From positions 26,107 to 90,106 of the forward strand of contig JBAYMJ010000001.1 of assembly GCA_041663565.1 (NCBI GenBank): 64,000 bases of DNA, in the 5' to 3' direction. Under the pieces are notes generated by a model that was not told the DNA's origin, did no database searches, and saw only the letters and a list, made by a program, of their open reading frames with translations. The stretch comes from CAINOH01 sp041663565. Lineage in GTDB: Archaea; Micrarchaeota; Micrarchaeia; Norongarragalinales; CAINOH01. Every line of letters begins with the position of its first letter. Positions within the stretch are counted from its first letter, which is position 1. The position numbers and the translations under genes are program-made. Shown piece by piece: positions 1-8,572 of this stretch.

Positions 1-1800
1 AAGAAGCACCTGCAAATCATACTCCACGGGACGGACGAGTCCATCCCCTTCAACTACAAAGCGCGCAGCGGCACCTCGAAATGGTCCTACGTCGGCGGGT
101 TCGAGGGCGTGGTGCCCCAGCTTGAGCGGCTCTACAGGGAGACCGACTCGCCCGAGCGCAGGCAGGACATGGAAAAGTACATGCGCGAGACGCTGTGCCC
201 GGCCTGCAAGGGCGCGCGGCTCAAGCCCGAGATGCTATGCGTAAAAGTCGGAGACAGGAACATAATCGAGGTCACCGACCAGTCAATAGGAAAATGCCTG
301 GAGTTCTTTGCCGAGCTCAAGCTCTCGGAGTACGAAAACAGCGTTGCGAAGATGATACTCAAGGAAATCCGCGACCGCCTGCTTTTCCTGCACGAGGTGG
401 GGCTTGACTACCTCACGCTCTCCCGAAAGGCGGGGACGCTTTCAGGAGGCGAATCCCAGCGCATCCGGCTCGCCACGCAGATTGGAAGCAACCTCTCAGG
501 CGTGCTGTACATACTCGACGAGCCCAGCATAGGCTTGCACCAGCGGGACAATGAGAAGCTGATTGCAACCCTGAGGCGGCTCCGGGATTTGGGAAACACC
601 GTAATCGTTGTCGAGCACGACGAGGACACCATACTCGCAGCCGACCACGTCGTTGAAATCGGGCCCGGCGCTGGAAAGCACGGCGGCCAGATTGTCGCAA
701 CCGGGACTCCCCTTCAAATCAAGCAGAACAAGGACTCGCTAACTGGCCAGTACCTTGCAAAGCTCAAGACCATCCCACTTCCGCTTCACCGCAGGCCGAT
801 TGGCGACAAGTTCGTGACCGTGAAGGGCGCGAGGGAGAACAACCTCAAGAACATCGACGTCTCCTTCCCACTGGGCGTGTTCACGTGCGTGACCGGGGTA
901 AGCGGCAGCGGAAAGAGCACGCTTGTTCTTGAGACGCTTGAGGCTGGCCTGCACAAGCAGCTCTACAACGCGGGCTATTCCGTGGGAGCGCACGACAGCA
1001 TCGAGGGAGTAGAGCACATAGACAAGGTAATCTCCATTGACCAGCAGCCAATCGGGAGGACGCCCCGCTCAAACCCGGCCACATACATCGGCGTTTTCAC
1101 CCAGATTAGGGAGCTCTTTGCCAAGACGCAGGACGCGCAGGTGCGCGGGTTCGGCCCCGGAAGGTTCTCGTTCAACGTAGCGGAGGGCAGGTGCCAGGAC
1201 TGCGACGGAGACGGGCTGAAGAAGATTGAGATGCACTTCTTGGCGGACATCTTCGTTACCTGCGAGACCTGCAAGGGGAAGCGGTACGATTCCGAGACCC
1301 TTGAAATCGAGTACAACGGCAAGAACATAGCGGACGTGCTCGACATGACCATCGAGGAGGCCGCCCAGTTCTTTGCAAAAATCCCGCAGGTAAAGAACAA
1401 GCTTGACACGCTGATGGACGTGGGGCTTGGCTACGTCAAGATGGGCCAGTCCGCGACCACGCTCTCCGGAGGGGAGGCCCAGCGCATCAAGCTCGCTGCG
1501 GAACTTTCCAAACGCGACACCGGAAGGACGATTTACGTCCTTGACGAGCCGACCACCGGCCTGCACTTTGAGGACATCAAGAAGCTCCTTCTCGTGCTCC
1601 ACAAGCTCGTTGACAAGGGAAACACGGTCATCGTAATCGAGCACAACCTTGAGGTCATCAAGACAGCTGACTACGTAATCGACCTGGGCCCGGACGGCGG
1701 CGACAAGGGCGGGATGGTAGTTGCAAAGGGAACGCCAGAGCAGGTGGCAAAGGTATCAAGCTCGCGCACTGCCGCGTTCCTAAAAAGGATGCTTTCCTGA
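1..1800 (+). CDS. uvrA: UvrA, excinuclease ABC subunit A (3' part)
   Basis: The frame is open from base 1, so this is the carboxy-terminal 599 residues; about 340 residues of a normal ~940-residue UvrA lie outside the window. UvrA is the ATP-driven damage-recognition dimer that loads UvrB in nucleotide excision repair. Seen in order: CPACKG half of a zinc module (base ~196), first ABC signature LSGGESQRIRL (~433) with Walker B YILDEPSIGLH, second Walker A GVSGSGKSTL (~892), the zinc finger CQDC...CETC (~1195-1275), second signature LSGGEAQRIKL (~1462) and Walker B VLDEPTTGLHFED (~1540). All key residues are intact. uvrC follows on the same strand after an inserted toxin-antitoxin pair; uvrB is not in the window. 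Confidence 0.97.
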   Translation, partial: KKHLQIILHGTDESIPFNYKARSGTSKWSYVGGFEGVVPQLERLYRETDSPERRQDMEKYMRETLCPACKGARLKPEMLCVKVGDRNIIEVTDQSIGKCLEFFAELKLSEYENSVAKMILKEIRDRLLFLHEVGLDYLTLSRKAGTLSGGESQRIRLATQIGSNLSGVLYILDEPSIGLHQRDNEKLIATLRRLRDLGNTVIVVEHDEDTILAADHVVEIGPGAGKHGGQIVATGTPLQIKQNKDSLTGQYLAKLKTIPLPLHRRPIGDKFVTVKGARENNLKNIDVSFPLGVFTCVTGVSGSGKSTLVLETLEAGLHKQLYNAGYSVGAHDSIEGVEHIDKVISIDQQPIGRTPRSNPATYIGVFTQIRELFAKTQDAQVRGFGPGRFSFNVAEGRCQDCDGDGLKKIEMHFLADIFVTCETCKGKRYDSETLEIEYNGKNIADVLDMTIEEAAQFFAKIPQVKNKLDTLMDVGLGYVKMGQSATTLSGGEAQRIKLAAELSKRDTGRTIYVLDEPTTGLHFEDIKKLLLVLHKLVDKGNTVIVIEHNLEVIKTADYVIDLGPDGGDKGGMVVAKGTPEQVAKVSSSRTAAFLKRMLS

Positions 1801-1820
1801 CCGGATTCCCAGCAGTGAAA

Positions 1821-1863
1821 AGTATATAATAGAAGTTATACAAAGTAATACTTGAGGTTATAC
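1821..1863 (+). promoter_or_regulatory. Promoter and likely operator of the AbrB/VapC pair
   Basis: A TATA-like AGTATATAAT (1821-1830) lies about 25 bases before a likely transcription start near 1851. GTTATAC occurs twice in direct orientation (1835-1841 and 1857-1863), exactly 22 bp (two helical turns) apart, which fits binding by the AbrB-type antitoxin encoded immediately downstream. A GAGG Shine-Dalgarno sits six bases before the ATG at 1866. The operator role is inferred. Confidence 0.5.
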
Positions 1864-1865
1864 TT

Positions 1866-2132
1866 ATGTATGTCACGAGGAAAGTCGGGCCGAAAGGGCA
1901 AGTAGTGATTCCTGAAGAGCTTAGGGCGCAGTTCGACATACATCCCGGCACATCAGTATCGTTCAATTCTAATGACGAAGCAATAATCATTGTCAGGCAA
2001 AAAAGCGCAGAACAGGTCCTTGATGCGTTTCACGCCATACGCGACGCGCCAAGCATCCGAAAGGCACCGACCATAAAGGAAATGAAACGCTGGTTCGAAG
2101 AGGAGATTGAGGAAAGAAATGGCATACGTTGA
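1866..2132 (+). CDS. AbrB/SpoVT-type antitoxin
   Basis: This 88-residue protein begins with a swapped-hairpin AbrB domain (TRKVGPKGQVVIPEELR, residues ~4-20), followed by an acidic helical tail ending in EEEIEERNGIR that would wrap the toxin. It overlaps the PIN-domain toxin by 14 bases, the normal translationally coupled arrangement of VapBC-like pairs. It probably represses its own promoter through the two GTTATAC repeats upstream. The pair sits between uvrA and uvrC. Confidence 0.88.
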   Translation: MYVTRKVGPKGQVVIPEELRAQFDIHPGTSVSFNSNDEAIIIVRQKSAEQVLDAFHAIRDAPSIRKAPTIKEMKRWFEEEIEERNGIR

Positions 2133-2520
2133 CGCGAACATATTCATTTTCGCCATCGCCAAAGACGCACCCCAATCTGACGCATGCCTGTCGATTTTGG
2201 ATGCAATAGTGCGCGGAAAAATTTCCGCCACAACATGCGCGCTCACATGGGATGAGGTCATCCATGCCGTGAAACGTAACAAAGGGCAGGCAGAGGCAGT
2301 TGCGGCAGGAGAAGCGTTACTTGCAATCCCGCGACTTAAGATAATCCCAGCAGACCGAAAAACCCTCGCCCTTGCACAGAAAATTTGCACTACATATCGC
2401 AACAGTCCGCGCGACTCAATCCACGCCGCCTGCGCAATACTTGCTGGTGAAAGCGAAATCTACAGTTTTGACTCCGACTTCGACAAAGTAGGGGAACTCA
2501 AGCGCAAGGAACCGAAATAG
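2119..2520 (+). CDS. vapC: VapC-type PIN-domain toxin
   Basis: PIN-domain ribonuclease toxin of 133 residues. The ATG at 2119 is preferred over a TTG at 2107 because GGAGATTGAGG lies just upstream and the protein then starts at the canonical MAYVDANIFIF. Acidic active-site residues are visible: the Asp in YVDANIF, the Glu in LTWDEVIH, the Asp in SPRDSIHAA and the Asps of YSFDSDFDKV. The family cleaves RNA, often tRNA; the target here cannot be read from sequence. It overlaps its AbrB antitoxin and ends ten bases before uvrC, so uvrC may be cotranscribed with it. Confidence 0.9.
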   Translation: MAYVDANIFIFAIAKDAPQSDACLSILDAIVRGKISATTCALTWDEVIHAVKRNKGQAEAVAAGEALLAIPRLKIIPADRKTLALAQKICTTYRNSPRDSIHAACAILAGESEIYSFDSDFDKVGELKRKEPK

Positions 2521-2530
2521 CGGTGAAAAA

Positions 2531-4111
2531 ATGGTAAAGCCGTTCAACGCACCGTCGCTTCCCGGAGTCTACCTGATGAAGGACGCAAAGGGCGAAATCA
2601 TCTACATAGGCAAGGCCAAGGACATCAAAAAGCGCGTCGCGTCCTACTTTCGGGAGAACGCGGACCTGCCGGACAAGACGGTCAGGCAGGTGGCGGAGAC
2701 CGACACCGTCGAGTTCATCGTGACCGACAACGAGGTCGAGGCGCTCGTGCTCGAGGCCAACCTCATACGCAAGAACAAGCCCAAGTACAACATCGACCTG
2801 AAAGACTCCTTCCGCTACGCTTACGTGCTTGTCACCGACGAGGACTACCCCCAGATGATCACCGTGCGAAAGCTTCCCGGGAAGGAACGGGGCAAGGTGC
2901 TCGGGCCGTTCGTGTTCGGCGAGCAGCGCGCAATAGCGATGAATGCGCTGCGCAAGACTTTCAAGATTAGGACGTGCAAGCACCTCCCGAAGCGCGAGTG
3001 CCTGCTCTACCACATCGGCCAGTGCTCGGGCCCCTGCATCGGAAAGATTTCCAAGCAAGACTACAAGGCGAACGTGGACTCCGCAGTCAGGAGCCTTGAG
3101 GGAAACAACGATGAGCTTATTTTGGAGCTTGCAAAGAGGATGGCCGACGCTTCGAAGAACCAGCGCTTCGAGGAGGCCCTGAGGCTCCGCGAACAAATCC
3201 GCGCGCTTGGCGGCATCGCCGAGGAGCAGAAGATGGAGCACCACCTCGCGTTCGACCAGGACTTCATCGGCTTTGCGGCCGACCGCACCAAGGCCTGCGG
3301 CCAGGTGTTCAACCTAACGCGCGGCACCATCAAGCAGAGGCAGACGTTCCGCTTCGACGCGACAGCCGACCTGGTGCCGCAGTTCCTGCGCGAATACTAC
3401 TCCTACGCGCACATCCCGGAGGAAATCGTGATTGCAAACGAGCTCGAGGAGGCGCCTGCGCTTGAGGAGTACCTCTCAAAGAATGCGGGAAAGAAGGTGC
3501 ACATCGTGGTGCCCAAGAAGGGCTCAAAGAAGGAGCTTCTGGACTTGGTGGAAAAGAACGCGGCAATCGCATTGAATACGACCATATCGCCAGCACTCGG
3601 AGAGCTCAAGTCCGCACTCAGGCTGCCTCTTCTTCCGCGGGTGATGGAGTGCTTCGACATCTCCAACCTCGGAAAGGAAAACACCGTCGCAAGCATGGTG
3701 CGGTTCAAGGACGGCTCGCCGGACAAGGACAACTACAGGCAGTTCAAGATGAGGACGCTGACCGGCCAGAACGACTTCGACGCAATCAAGGAAGCCGTAG
3801 GCCGCCGCTACCGCAGGCTGCTTGAGGAAAACCAGCAGCTTCCCGACCTGATTGTAATCGACGGAGGCAAGGGCCAGCTTCACGCCGCAATAGAGGCCCT
3901 GCTTGAATTGGGCGAGCGCGACATACCGATAATCTCGCTTGCAAAACGCAACGAGGAAGTCTATTTGCCCACGCGCAGCATGCCCATCGTGCTTGACAAG
4001 AAGAGCGCTGGGCTGAAGCTCCTGCAGGCAATCCGCGACGAGGCGCACCGCTTTGCCAAGCGCTACCACACGAAGCTGCGCACTGACGAGTTTATCGTGG
4101 AAAAGAGGTAA
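2531..4111 (+). CDS. uvrC: UvrC, excinuclease ABC subunit C, lacking the HhH tail
   Basis: UvrC makes both incisions around a lesion marked by UvrB. Visible domains: N-terminal GIY-YIG nuclease (LPGVYLMKDAKG then IIYIGKAKDIKKRV, residues ~10-40), the cysteine cluster CKHLPKRECLLYHIGQCSGPC, a UVR motif (RFEEALRLREQIRAL), and the RNase H-like second nuclease (VMECFDISNLG and LIVIDGGKGQLHAA). At 526 residues it stops directly after the RNase H domain (RDEAHRFAKRYH), so the C-terminal helix-hairpin-helix pair of ~600-residue bacterial UvrC is absent. The reading frame is clean to its stop, so this looks like a natural short form. Confidence 0.96.
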   Translation: MVKPFNAPSLPGVYLMKDAKGEIIYIGKAKDIKKRVASYFRENADLPDKTVRQVAETDTVEFIVTDNEVEALVLEANLIRKNKPKYNIDLKDSFRYAYVLVTDEDYPQMITVRKLPGKERGKVLGPFVFGEQRAIAMNALRKTFKIRTCKHLPKRECLLYHIGQCSGPCIGKISKQDYKANVDSAVRSLEGNNDELILELAKRMADASKNQRFEEALRLREQIRALGGIAEEQKMEHHLAFDQDFIGFAADRTKACGQVFNLTRGTIKQRQTFRFDATADLVPQFLREYYSYAHIPEEIVIANELEEAPALEEYLSKNAGKKVHIVVPKKGSKKELLDLVEKNAAIALNTTISPALGELKSALRLPLLPRVMECFDISNLGKENTVASMVRFKDGSPDKDNYRQFKMRTLTGQNDFDAIKEAVGRRYRRLLEENQQLPDLIVIDGGKGQLHAAIEALLELGERDIPIISLAKRNEEVYLPTRSMPIVLDKKSAGLKLLQAIRDEAHRFAKRYHTKLRTDEFIVEKR

Positions 4112-4140
4112 AGAAAGAAGATTAAAAGAAAAAATAAAAG
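4106..4140 (-). terminator. T-rich terminator of the lipoprotein gene
   Basis: Read on the minus strand, the 30 bases beyond the lipoprotein stop region are a nearly pure pyrimidine, T-rich stretch with several T runs, the usual archaeal termination signal. It overlaps the last codons of the convergent uvrC. Confidence 0.45.
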
Positions 4141-4178
4141 TAGTGCCTAACTAATTCCAGCTTGCCCGGCTGCCAACG

Positions 4179-6176
4179 CTATTTGCACCAGAAGCACCAC
4201 GTGTTGCCCTTGCACCAGCACAGCAGGCCCTCGAGGAAGCCGGGTTTTGCGAGCACGAGGCCGGTCGCGGGCGAGGCCGTCTTGGCGGGAGTCTTGACCG
4301 GGGCGAACGAGGTTGCGTTCTGCGCCACGTTCTGTATCACAAACAGCGCGCGCACGGGCGACTTCGCGTACTCGATTGAAACGTGTGTGCGGTCCACCGA
4401 AAGTATGCGCGAGCCGCGGTCCGTTATGAAGCTTGCCTTGTACGCGGGCGCGGTGTAGAGGGTCTGGTTGTACGAAAGCATCGTCGAGGACGCCGAGCCG
4501 CGCGAGTCGGCAAACACCCCTCCGTTGCCCTGGCTTGGGTCTATGAGCGCGCATAGGTAGCGCGTGTCACCCGAATTGTCGGCCACGCAGAGCATGCTCT
4601 GGTCCGCCGAGTAGTTGAACGCCACCGCGGCGGAATCGGAGGACGAGTAATGGTAGGACGGCATCGAGGACTGCATCGTCCAGTAGCCGTTGGCGTTCTG
4701 GATGAGGGGGGTCCCCGCAGTCGCGACCACGCCGGTAGAGCCCGAAAGGTCGGCAAGGGGTATGCGCAGCATCGAGCCGTTGATGCTCGAGTTTGAGGGC
4801 GAGGGGAACGCGTCCACGACCCCGCTGACGACCTCCACGAAAGGCCCGGACCACGTACCGGCCTCGCTGTACGGCATCGTGGTGTTCTGGATGTTGAAGC
4901 TTAGCTGGTCATACGTGTCGCCGGTGACGTTGATTCCCAAGTACGAAAGCTGGAACGCCGGCTCGCCGGGGATGATGGTCATCGAGTCGTTTGCCATCAG
5001 CTTGTCGCCCGGCCGCGGGTTGGGGAACGTCGAGTATATCAGTATCTTGCTTATTGCCGACGAGTTGCCAGACATCGTGCTTACGATGTCCGCGTACCAG
5101 TACATGTTGGCCGTGGAGTCGATGGGCAGGTTGCGCTTCAAGGTAAGCACGGTCGACATCGCGGTGACGTCCGCCCTGGGCGCGGAGTTGTTGTCAAGGT
5201 AGGCGCGGTTGAGGCGCATGGTGATGCCACTCACGTTGACTTGCTTGCCCACGGCAAGCTGCGCAACCATGGCGCCGTCTGCCGGCGTATCAATGCTGAA
5301 GCTTGCAAGCTTGGGCACTCCGCGCACAGCGCCGGTCATTGAGAACTCGGAAAGCGTGGCCTTGGAGCTTGCGCCAATCCACATCACGTCGCCTGGAAGC
5401 ATTCCGGTTGCGCTCGCAAGGACCTTGCCGAGGGTCAGCGAGGTTACGTTGTCGCCGTTTGCGGTGTAGTCAAGCACGAGCCAGTCCGAGCCCAGCATGC
5501 GGATCACCGTGTTGGTCTCAAGGCGGTCGTCATCGCCGCAGTCCGAAGACGTGTTCGTGGTGTTCCAGCAGGTGGGAAGCGCGTTGTTGAAAGTCATAGC
5601 GTACGCCGCGCGCGGCTTCTCCGCAATCACCGAATACCCCGAGTTGGAATCGTAGCGCACGTGCGCGCCCAGGTAGATTGACTGCGACTCGGTCACGCTC
5701 ACGCTCAGGTTGTTCGCCACGCGGAAGTCGGGGATGCACGCAATCGAGCCGGAAGTGACCTGGAACGCCGAGCCGGTATCGGTGCCCCCATCGTACAGAG
5801 TGCCGGTCGAGCGTTCGCCGTGGTTGTCAAGGTAGTCGTTGATGTAGGTGTTGAACGTGTAGTTGACTATGGGCGTGGGGGAAGCTGCAGCCGGCCTTGG
5901 CGAAGGGCTGGGCGAAGGCGACGGGCTCGGAGAAGGGGAGGGGCTCGGGGACGGGCTCGCCTCTGGGGACGGGCTGGGCGAAGGCGACGGGCTAGGCGAC
6001 GCCTCGGGGGACGGGCTTGCCTCCGCCGATGGCTGGACCGAAGGCTCGACTGACGGCAAGACCGAAGGCAAGGGGCTTGGCGTGGCCTCGGCGGTGCCGG
6101 AAAGGTCGATGCAGCCCGCAAGCAGCGATGCGGATGCGAATATCAGAGCGAATGCAAAAAGCCTAGAAAAGTCCAA
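4179..6176 (-). CDS. Secreted lipoprotein with long Pro/Ser linker
   Basis: The signal peptide ends in a lipobox (SLLAGC), so Cys22 is the predicted lipidated residue. The TTG at 6176 is chosen because a GAGGGGAG Shine-Dalgarno lies seven bases upstream and the TATA box would place the transcript start downstream of the alternative GTG at 6206. A linker of about 80 residues made of PSP and EASPSP repeats follows, then ~540 residues of Ser/Thr/Asn-rich, probably beta-sandwich sequence with many N-glycosylation sequons. The last 13 residues are unusual: CWCKGNTWCFWCK, four cysteines and three tryptophans. No known domain is recognised. The linker resembles those in two of the giant surface proteins of this window. 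Confidence 0.8.
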   Translation of the reverse strand: MDFSRLFAFALIFASASLLAGCIDLSGTAEATPSPLPSVLPSVEPSVQPSAEASPSPEASPSPSPSPSPSPEASPSPSPSPSPSPSPSPSPSPRPAAASPTPIVNYTFNTYINDYLDNHGERSTGTLYDGGTDTGSAFQVTSGSIACIPDFRVANNLSVSVTESQSIYLGAHVRYDSNSGYSVIAEKPRAAYAMTFNNALPTCWNTTNTSSDCGDDDRLETNTVIRMLGSDWLVLDYTANGDNVTSLTLGKVLASATGMLPGDVMWIGASSKATLSEFSMTGAVRGVPKLASFSIDTPADGAMVAQLAVGKQVNVSGITMRLNRAYLDNNSAPRADVTAMSTVLTLKRNLPIDSTANMYWYADIVSTMSGNSSAISKILIYSTFPNPRPGDKLMANDSMTIIPGEPAFQLSYLGINVTGDTYDQLSFNIQNTTMPYSEAGTWSGPFVEVVSGVVDAFPSPSNSSINGSMLRIPLADLSGSTGVVATAGTPLIQNANGYWTMQSSMPSYHYSSSDSAAVAFNYSADQSMLCVADNSGDTRYLCALIDPSQGNGGVFADSRGSASSTMLSYNQTLYTAPAYKASFITDRGSRILSVDRTHVSIEYAKSPVRALFVIQNVAQNATSFAPVKTPAKTASPATGLVLAKPGFLEGLLCWCKGNTWCFWCK

Positions 6177-6209
6177 ATCGTGTTCTCCCCTCAGGAGCAA
6201 TAACACTTT

Positions 6210-6224
6210 GGGGATATATAAATG
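6210..6224 (-). promoter_or_regulatory. TATA box of the lipoprotein gene
   Basis: Minus-strand TTTATATATCC lies ~40 bases before the TTG start at 6176, placing the transcript start near 6192, just before the Shine-Dalgarno sequence. Confidence 0.55.
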
Positions 6225-6227
6225 CTA

Positions 6228-6320
6228 GAAAAAGCCGCCCGCCGGCAGGGGCCAAAAAAACAAATAGGAAAATAAAAAAAATGAAAAAGGAGGAAAAGAA
6301 AATGGAAGCGGCGCCGCAAC
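6228..6320 (-). terminator. T-rich termination region after the aldolase
   Basis: On the minus strand, beyond the aldolase stop, there are several T runs (including TTTTTTTT and TTTTTTT), then a GC-rich inverted repeat around 6237-6255 followed by TTTTT. This would end the glpX-fba transcript before the lipoprotein promoter. Confidence 0.5.
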
Positions 6321-7262
6321 TCAGCGCCCGTACTTCGCCATCATTTCCTTGATTTGCTTGGTCATGGCAATCGCGTTCTTGTGGTCGCGCTGCCACATGT
6401 TGCGGCCGAAGATGATGCCGGTCACGCCGCCCTTCATCACATTCTCAAGCTTCTTGACAAGGTCGGCGTCGCCCATCTTCTCCCCGCCTGAAATCAGCAC
6501 CATCGTGCGGCCGGCTGACTCGACAACCCGCTTGACGCGCTCCTCGTCGGATGCGGCCTCCAGTGCGAGGTACTGCTTGTAGTCGTCGTCCTTTGAGCAG
6601 AGCTTTTCGTAGTCGGCCAGCTTTTCGGGCTTGACTTTCTTGGGGATGTTGACCTTGACTATGTCCGCGCCAAGCTCGTTTGCGACCCTCGCCGCATAGT
6701 CAACCGCGTAAAGGGAAGTCTGGCCGCCCTTCTTGTCAATTGCCTCGCCGCGCGGGTAGGACCACACTATGAGGGGCATTCCGAACCTCTCGCATTCGGC
6801 GCGCACCGAGTTGAGCTGCGCGATGTCGCGGTCCTGCGCGGGCGAGCCCGTGTAGAGCGTATAGCCGACTGCGTCTGCACCAAGCGCAACGGCCTCCTCA
6901 ACAGTGCCCGTAAGGGGCGAGAACGCCTGCGCGTCGGACGGGATGGTGGTCTTGCCGTTGAGCTTGAGCACAAGGGGGACTTCGCCTGCGTACTCCTTCA
7001 TGTACTTCCTTGCCAGGCCGATGTGAATCGCAACTGCGGAGTATCCGCCTTCCTTTGCAAGCTTCATCACGTATTCCGGGTCCTTGCTTACGGGATTCGG
7101 GAAAAAGTCGACCGGGCCGTGCTCGAGCCCCTGGTCGTAGGGCAAAATCATGAGCGTGCCGTTCTTTGGCCCGTGCTCGTAAAGGAGCCTGTGCATCCTC
7201 GTGCGCTTGCCTAGGCCCACGTCGAGGTCCTTGAGTGCAGGTGCCTTGAATTCAGTTGCCAT
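6321..7262 (-). CDS. fba: Class I (DhnA/FbaB-type) fructose-bisphosphate aldolase
   Basis: A 313-residue TIM-barrel aldolase of the archaeal/DhnA class I family, interconverting fructose 1,6-bisphosphate with dihydroxyacetone phosphate and glyceraldehyde 3-phosphate. Diagnostic segments are LPYDQGLEHGP near the N terminus, the Schiff-base lysine region GADIVKVNIPKK, the phosphate-binding ISGGEK, and GIIFGRNMWQRD near the C terminus. The ATG at 7262 is used because GGAGGTAGG lies upstream and the family begins here; a 41-codon open extension further upstream has no family similarity. It follows glpX on the same strand after 65 bases, so the two gluconeogenic steps are probably one operon. Confidence 0.93.
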   Translation of the reverse strand: MATEFKAPALKDLDVGLGKRTRMHRLLYEHGPKNGTLMILPYDQGLEHGPVDFFPNPVSKDPEYVMKLAKEGGYSAVAIHIGLARKYMKEYAGEVPLVLKLNGKTTIPSDAQAFSPLTGTVEEAVALGADAVGYTLYTGSPAQDRDIAQLNSVRAECERFGMPLIVWSYPRGEAIDKKGGQTSLYAVDYAARVANELGADIVKVNIPKKVKPEKLADYEKLCSKDDDYKQYLALEAASDEERVKRVVESAGRTMVLISGGEKMGDADLVKKLENVMKGGVTGIIFGRNMWQRDHKNAIAMTKQIKEMMAKYGR

Positions 7263-7327
7263 TTGCCAAAACCTACCTCCAAAAATAATCTGGTGAGATA
7301 TCCCTAAACATTTCAAATTCCGGCCTT

Positions 7328-8341
7328 TTATTTGGCCGCCTTGGGCCTGCAGTTGTGCTTGTTGTCCTCCTTTATCTTGTGCCACCAGGCGTCGGCCTGG
7401 CTCTTGAAATGGTGCTGGGACTCTATGGTGCGCACCGTACCCGACTGCGCGTCCATCACGACTGTGCTTGTGACCGCGCCGTTGTCGGTGAAGCGCACGC
7501 CCTTGATGAGCGGGCCGTCGGTGACGCCGGATGCGATGAACATCGACTGGTCGCCCTTGACCAGGTCGTTGAGCTTGAGTACGCGCTCGGGGTCGCCTAT
7601 TCCCATCTTTATTGCGCGCTCGCGCTCCTCTGGCTTGCGGAACTTGAGCGTCCCCTGCATGTCGCCGCCCAGGGTCTTCAGGGCAGCAGCTGCAAGCACG
7701 CCTTCGGGCGCGCCGCCAATCCCGAGGAGCATGTCGATGCCGGAGTAGTCGAATACCGTTGATATTGCTGCGGACACGTCGCCGTCGCCGATTAGGCGGA
7801 TGCGTGCACCGGCATGCCTCACCTGGTGGATGAGGTCCTTGTGCCTGTCGCGCTCAAGGATGATGACCGTAAGCTCAGCAGGGTCCTTTCCGAGCTTGTC
7901 TGCAACCGCGTAGACGTTGTCCTGCACGCTCGCGTTGATGTCAATTGCGCCCTTTGCCTTGGGTCCGACCGCAATCTTGTCCATGTAAGTGTCAGGGGCC
8001 TTGAGCAGCGTGCCCTTGGGGCCTGCCGCCATCACCGCGATGGCGTTGATGCCTCCCTTTGCGCAGATGTTGGTGCCCTCGAGGGGGTCAACTGCGATGT
8101 CGATTTCAGTTCCCCTGCCCGTGCCCACGTGCTCGCCTATGTAGAGCATGGGCGCCTCGTCGCGCTCACCTTCGCCTATGACGATCTCGCCTTTGAAATC
8201 AAGGGTGTTGAACGCGTCGCGCATGGCGGTGACGGCCGCCTGGTCTGCAGCATCGTTGTCGCCCCTGCCCACCCAGTGGGCTGAAGCGTAGGCGGCAGCC
8301 TCGGTCACGCGCACGAAGTCCAATGCCAAGTTATGGTCCAT
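7328..8341 (-). CDS. glpX: Class II fructose-1,6-bisphosphatase, GlpX type
   Basis: A 337-residue GlpX-family phosphatase that removes the 1-phosphate of fructose 1,6-bisphosphate in gluconeogenesis. Metal-binding and substrate motifs are intact: VIGEGERDEAPMLYIGE, DIAVDPLEGTN, GDGDVSAAI and GIGGAPEGVLAAAALK. GlpX is typical of bacteria, whereas most archaea use the bifunctional type V aldolase/phosphatase, so this gene may have been acquired; its base composition matches its neighbours. A minus-strand AGGGGAG lies ~12 bases before the ATG. The adjacent aldolase makes its substrate. The ~220 bases upstream hold a GC-rich structured segment. Confidence 0.93.
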   Translation of the reverse strand: MDHNLALDFVRVTEAAAYASAHWVGRGDNDAADQAAVTAMRDAFNTLDFKGEIVIGEGERDEAPMLYIGEHVGTGRGTEIDIAVDPLEGTNICAKGGINAIAVMAAGPKGTLLKAPDTYMDKIAVGPKAKGAIDINASVQDNVYAVADKLGKDPAELTVIILERDRHKDLIHQVRHAGARIRLIGDGDVSAAISTVFDYSGIDMLLGIGGAPEGVLAAAALKTLGGDMQGTLKFRKPEERERAIKMGIGDPERVLKLNDLVKGDQSMFIASGVTDGPLIKGVRFTDNGAVTSTVVMDAQSGTVRTIESQHHFKSQADAWWHKIKEDNKHNCRPKAAK

Positions 8342-8404
8342 TTAGTATGCACTCCCCTGTAGCTAGTTGTCTCGATTAATGCGCTTGAACGCAAGGAATG
8401 ATTG

Positions 8405-8565
8405 GGAATGAGAAAGAGGGCGTTTTTGGCTTCCAAGCCACCTAGTCACACCGGGTTACCCCCGTTGGGTTGAAGCCCTCGGTCCCTCCTCCCCTTCCAC
8501 TCTGTTCGGTTTTCTTATATGGGTCTTCCCTTCGCCTGAGGGACGCCATCTGGCCGCCCCATCTT
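8405..8565 (-). ncRNA. Candidate structured RNA or glpX leader
   Basis: This stretch lies between glpX and the divergent nucleotidyltransferase and holds no gene. On the minus strand its ends can close (GGGGCG near 8560 with CGCCCT near 8409). Inside are a three-way junction closed by ACCG/CGGU (8450-8483) holding GGG-loop-CCC hairpins, and a GGCU/AGCC hairpin (8428-8439). A TTTAATAAT TATA-like box at 8590-8599 would start a transcript near 8567. It could be a free RNA or the 5' leader of glpX-fba. It does not match RNase P or SRP RNA landmarks. The folding was done by eye. Confidence 0.3.
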
Positions 8566-8572
8566 AGGCAAA

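Noticed and set aside
5860..6070. The regular repeat in the lipoprotein gene could look like a CRISPR array.
   Set aside because: The repeat is a coding PS/PSP linker with no unique spacers. No CRISPR array or cas gene is seen in the window.
7263..7385. A 41-codon upstream extension of the aldolase is open.
   Set aside because: It has no similarity to the family, and a strong ribosome site stands before the internal ATG at 7262.
8405..8565. The structured RNA might be RNase P or SRP RNA.
   Set aside because: The conserved RNase P and SRP core sequences are not present in a matching order. It is kept only as an unnamed structured segment.
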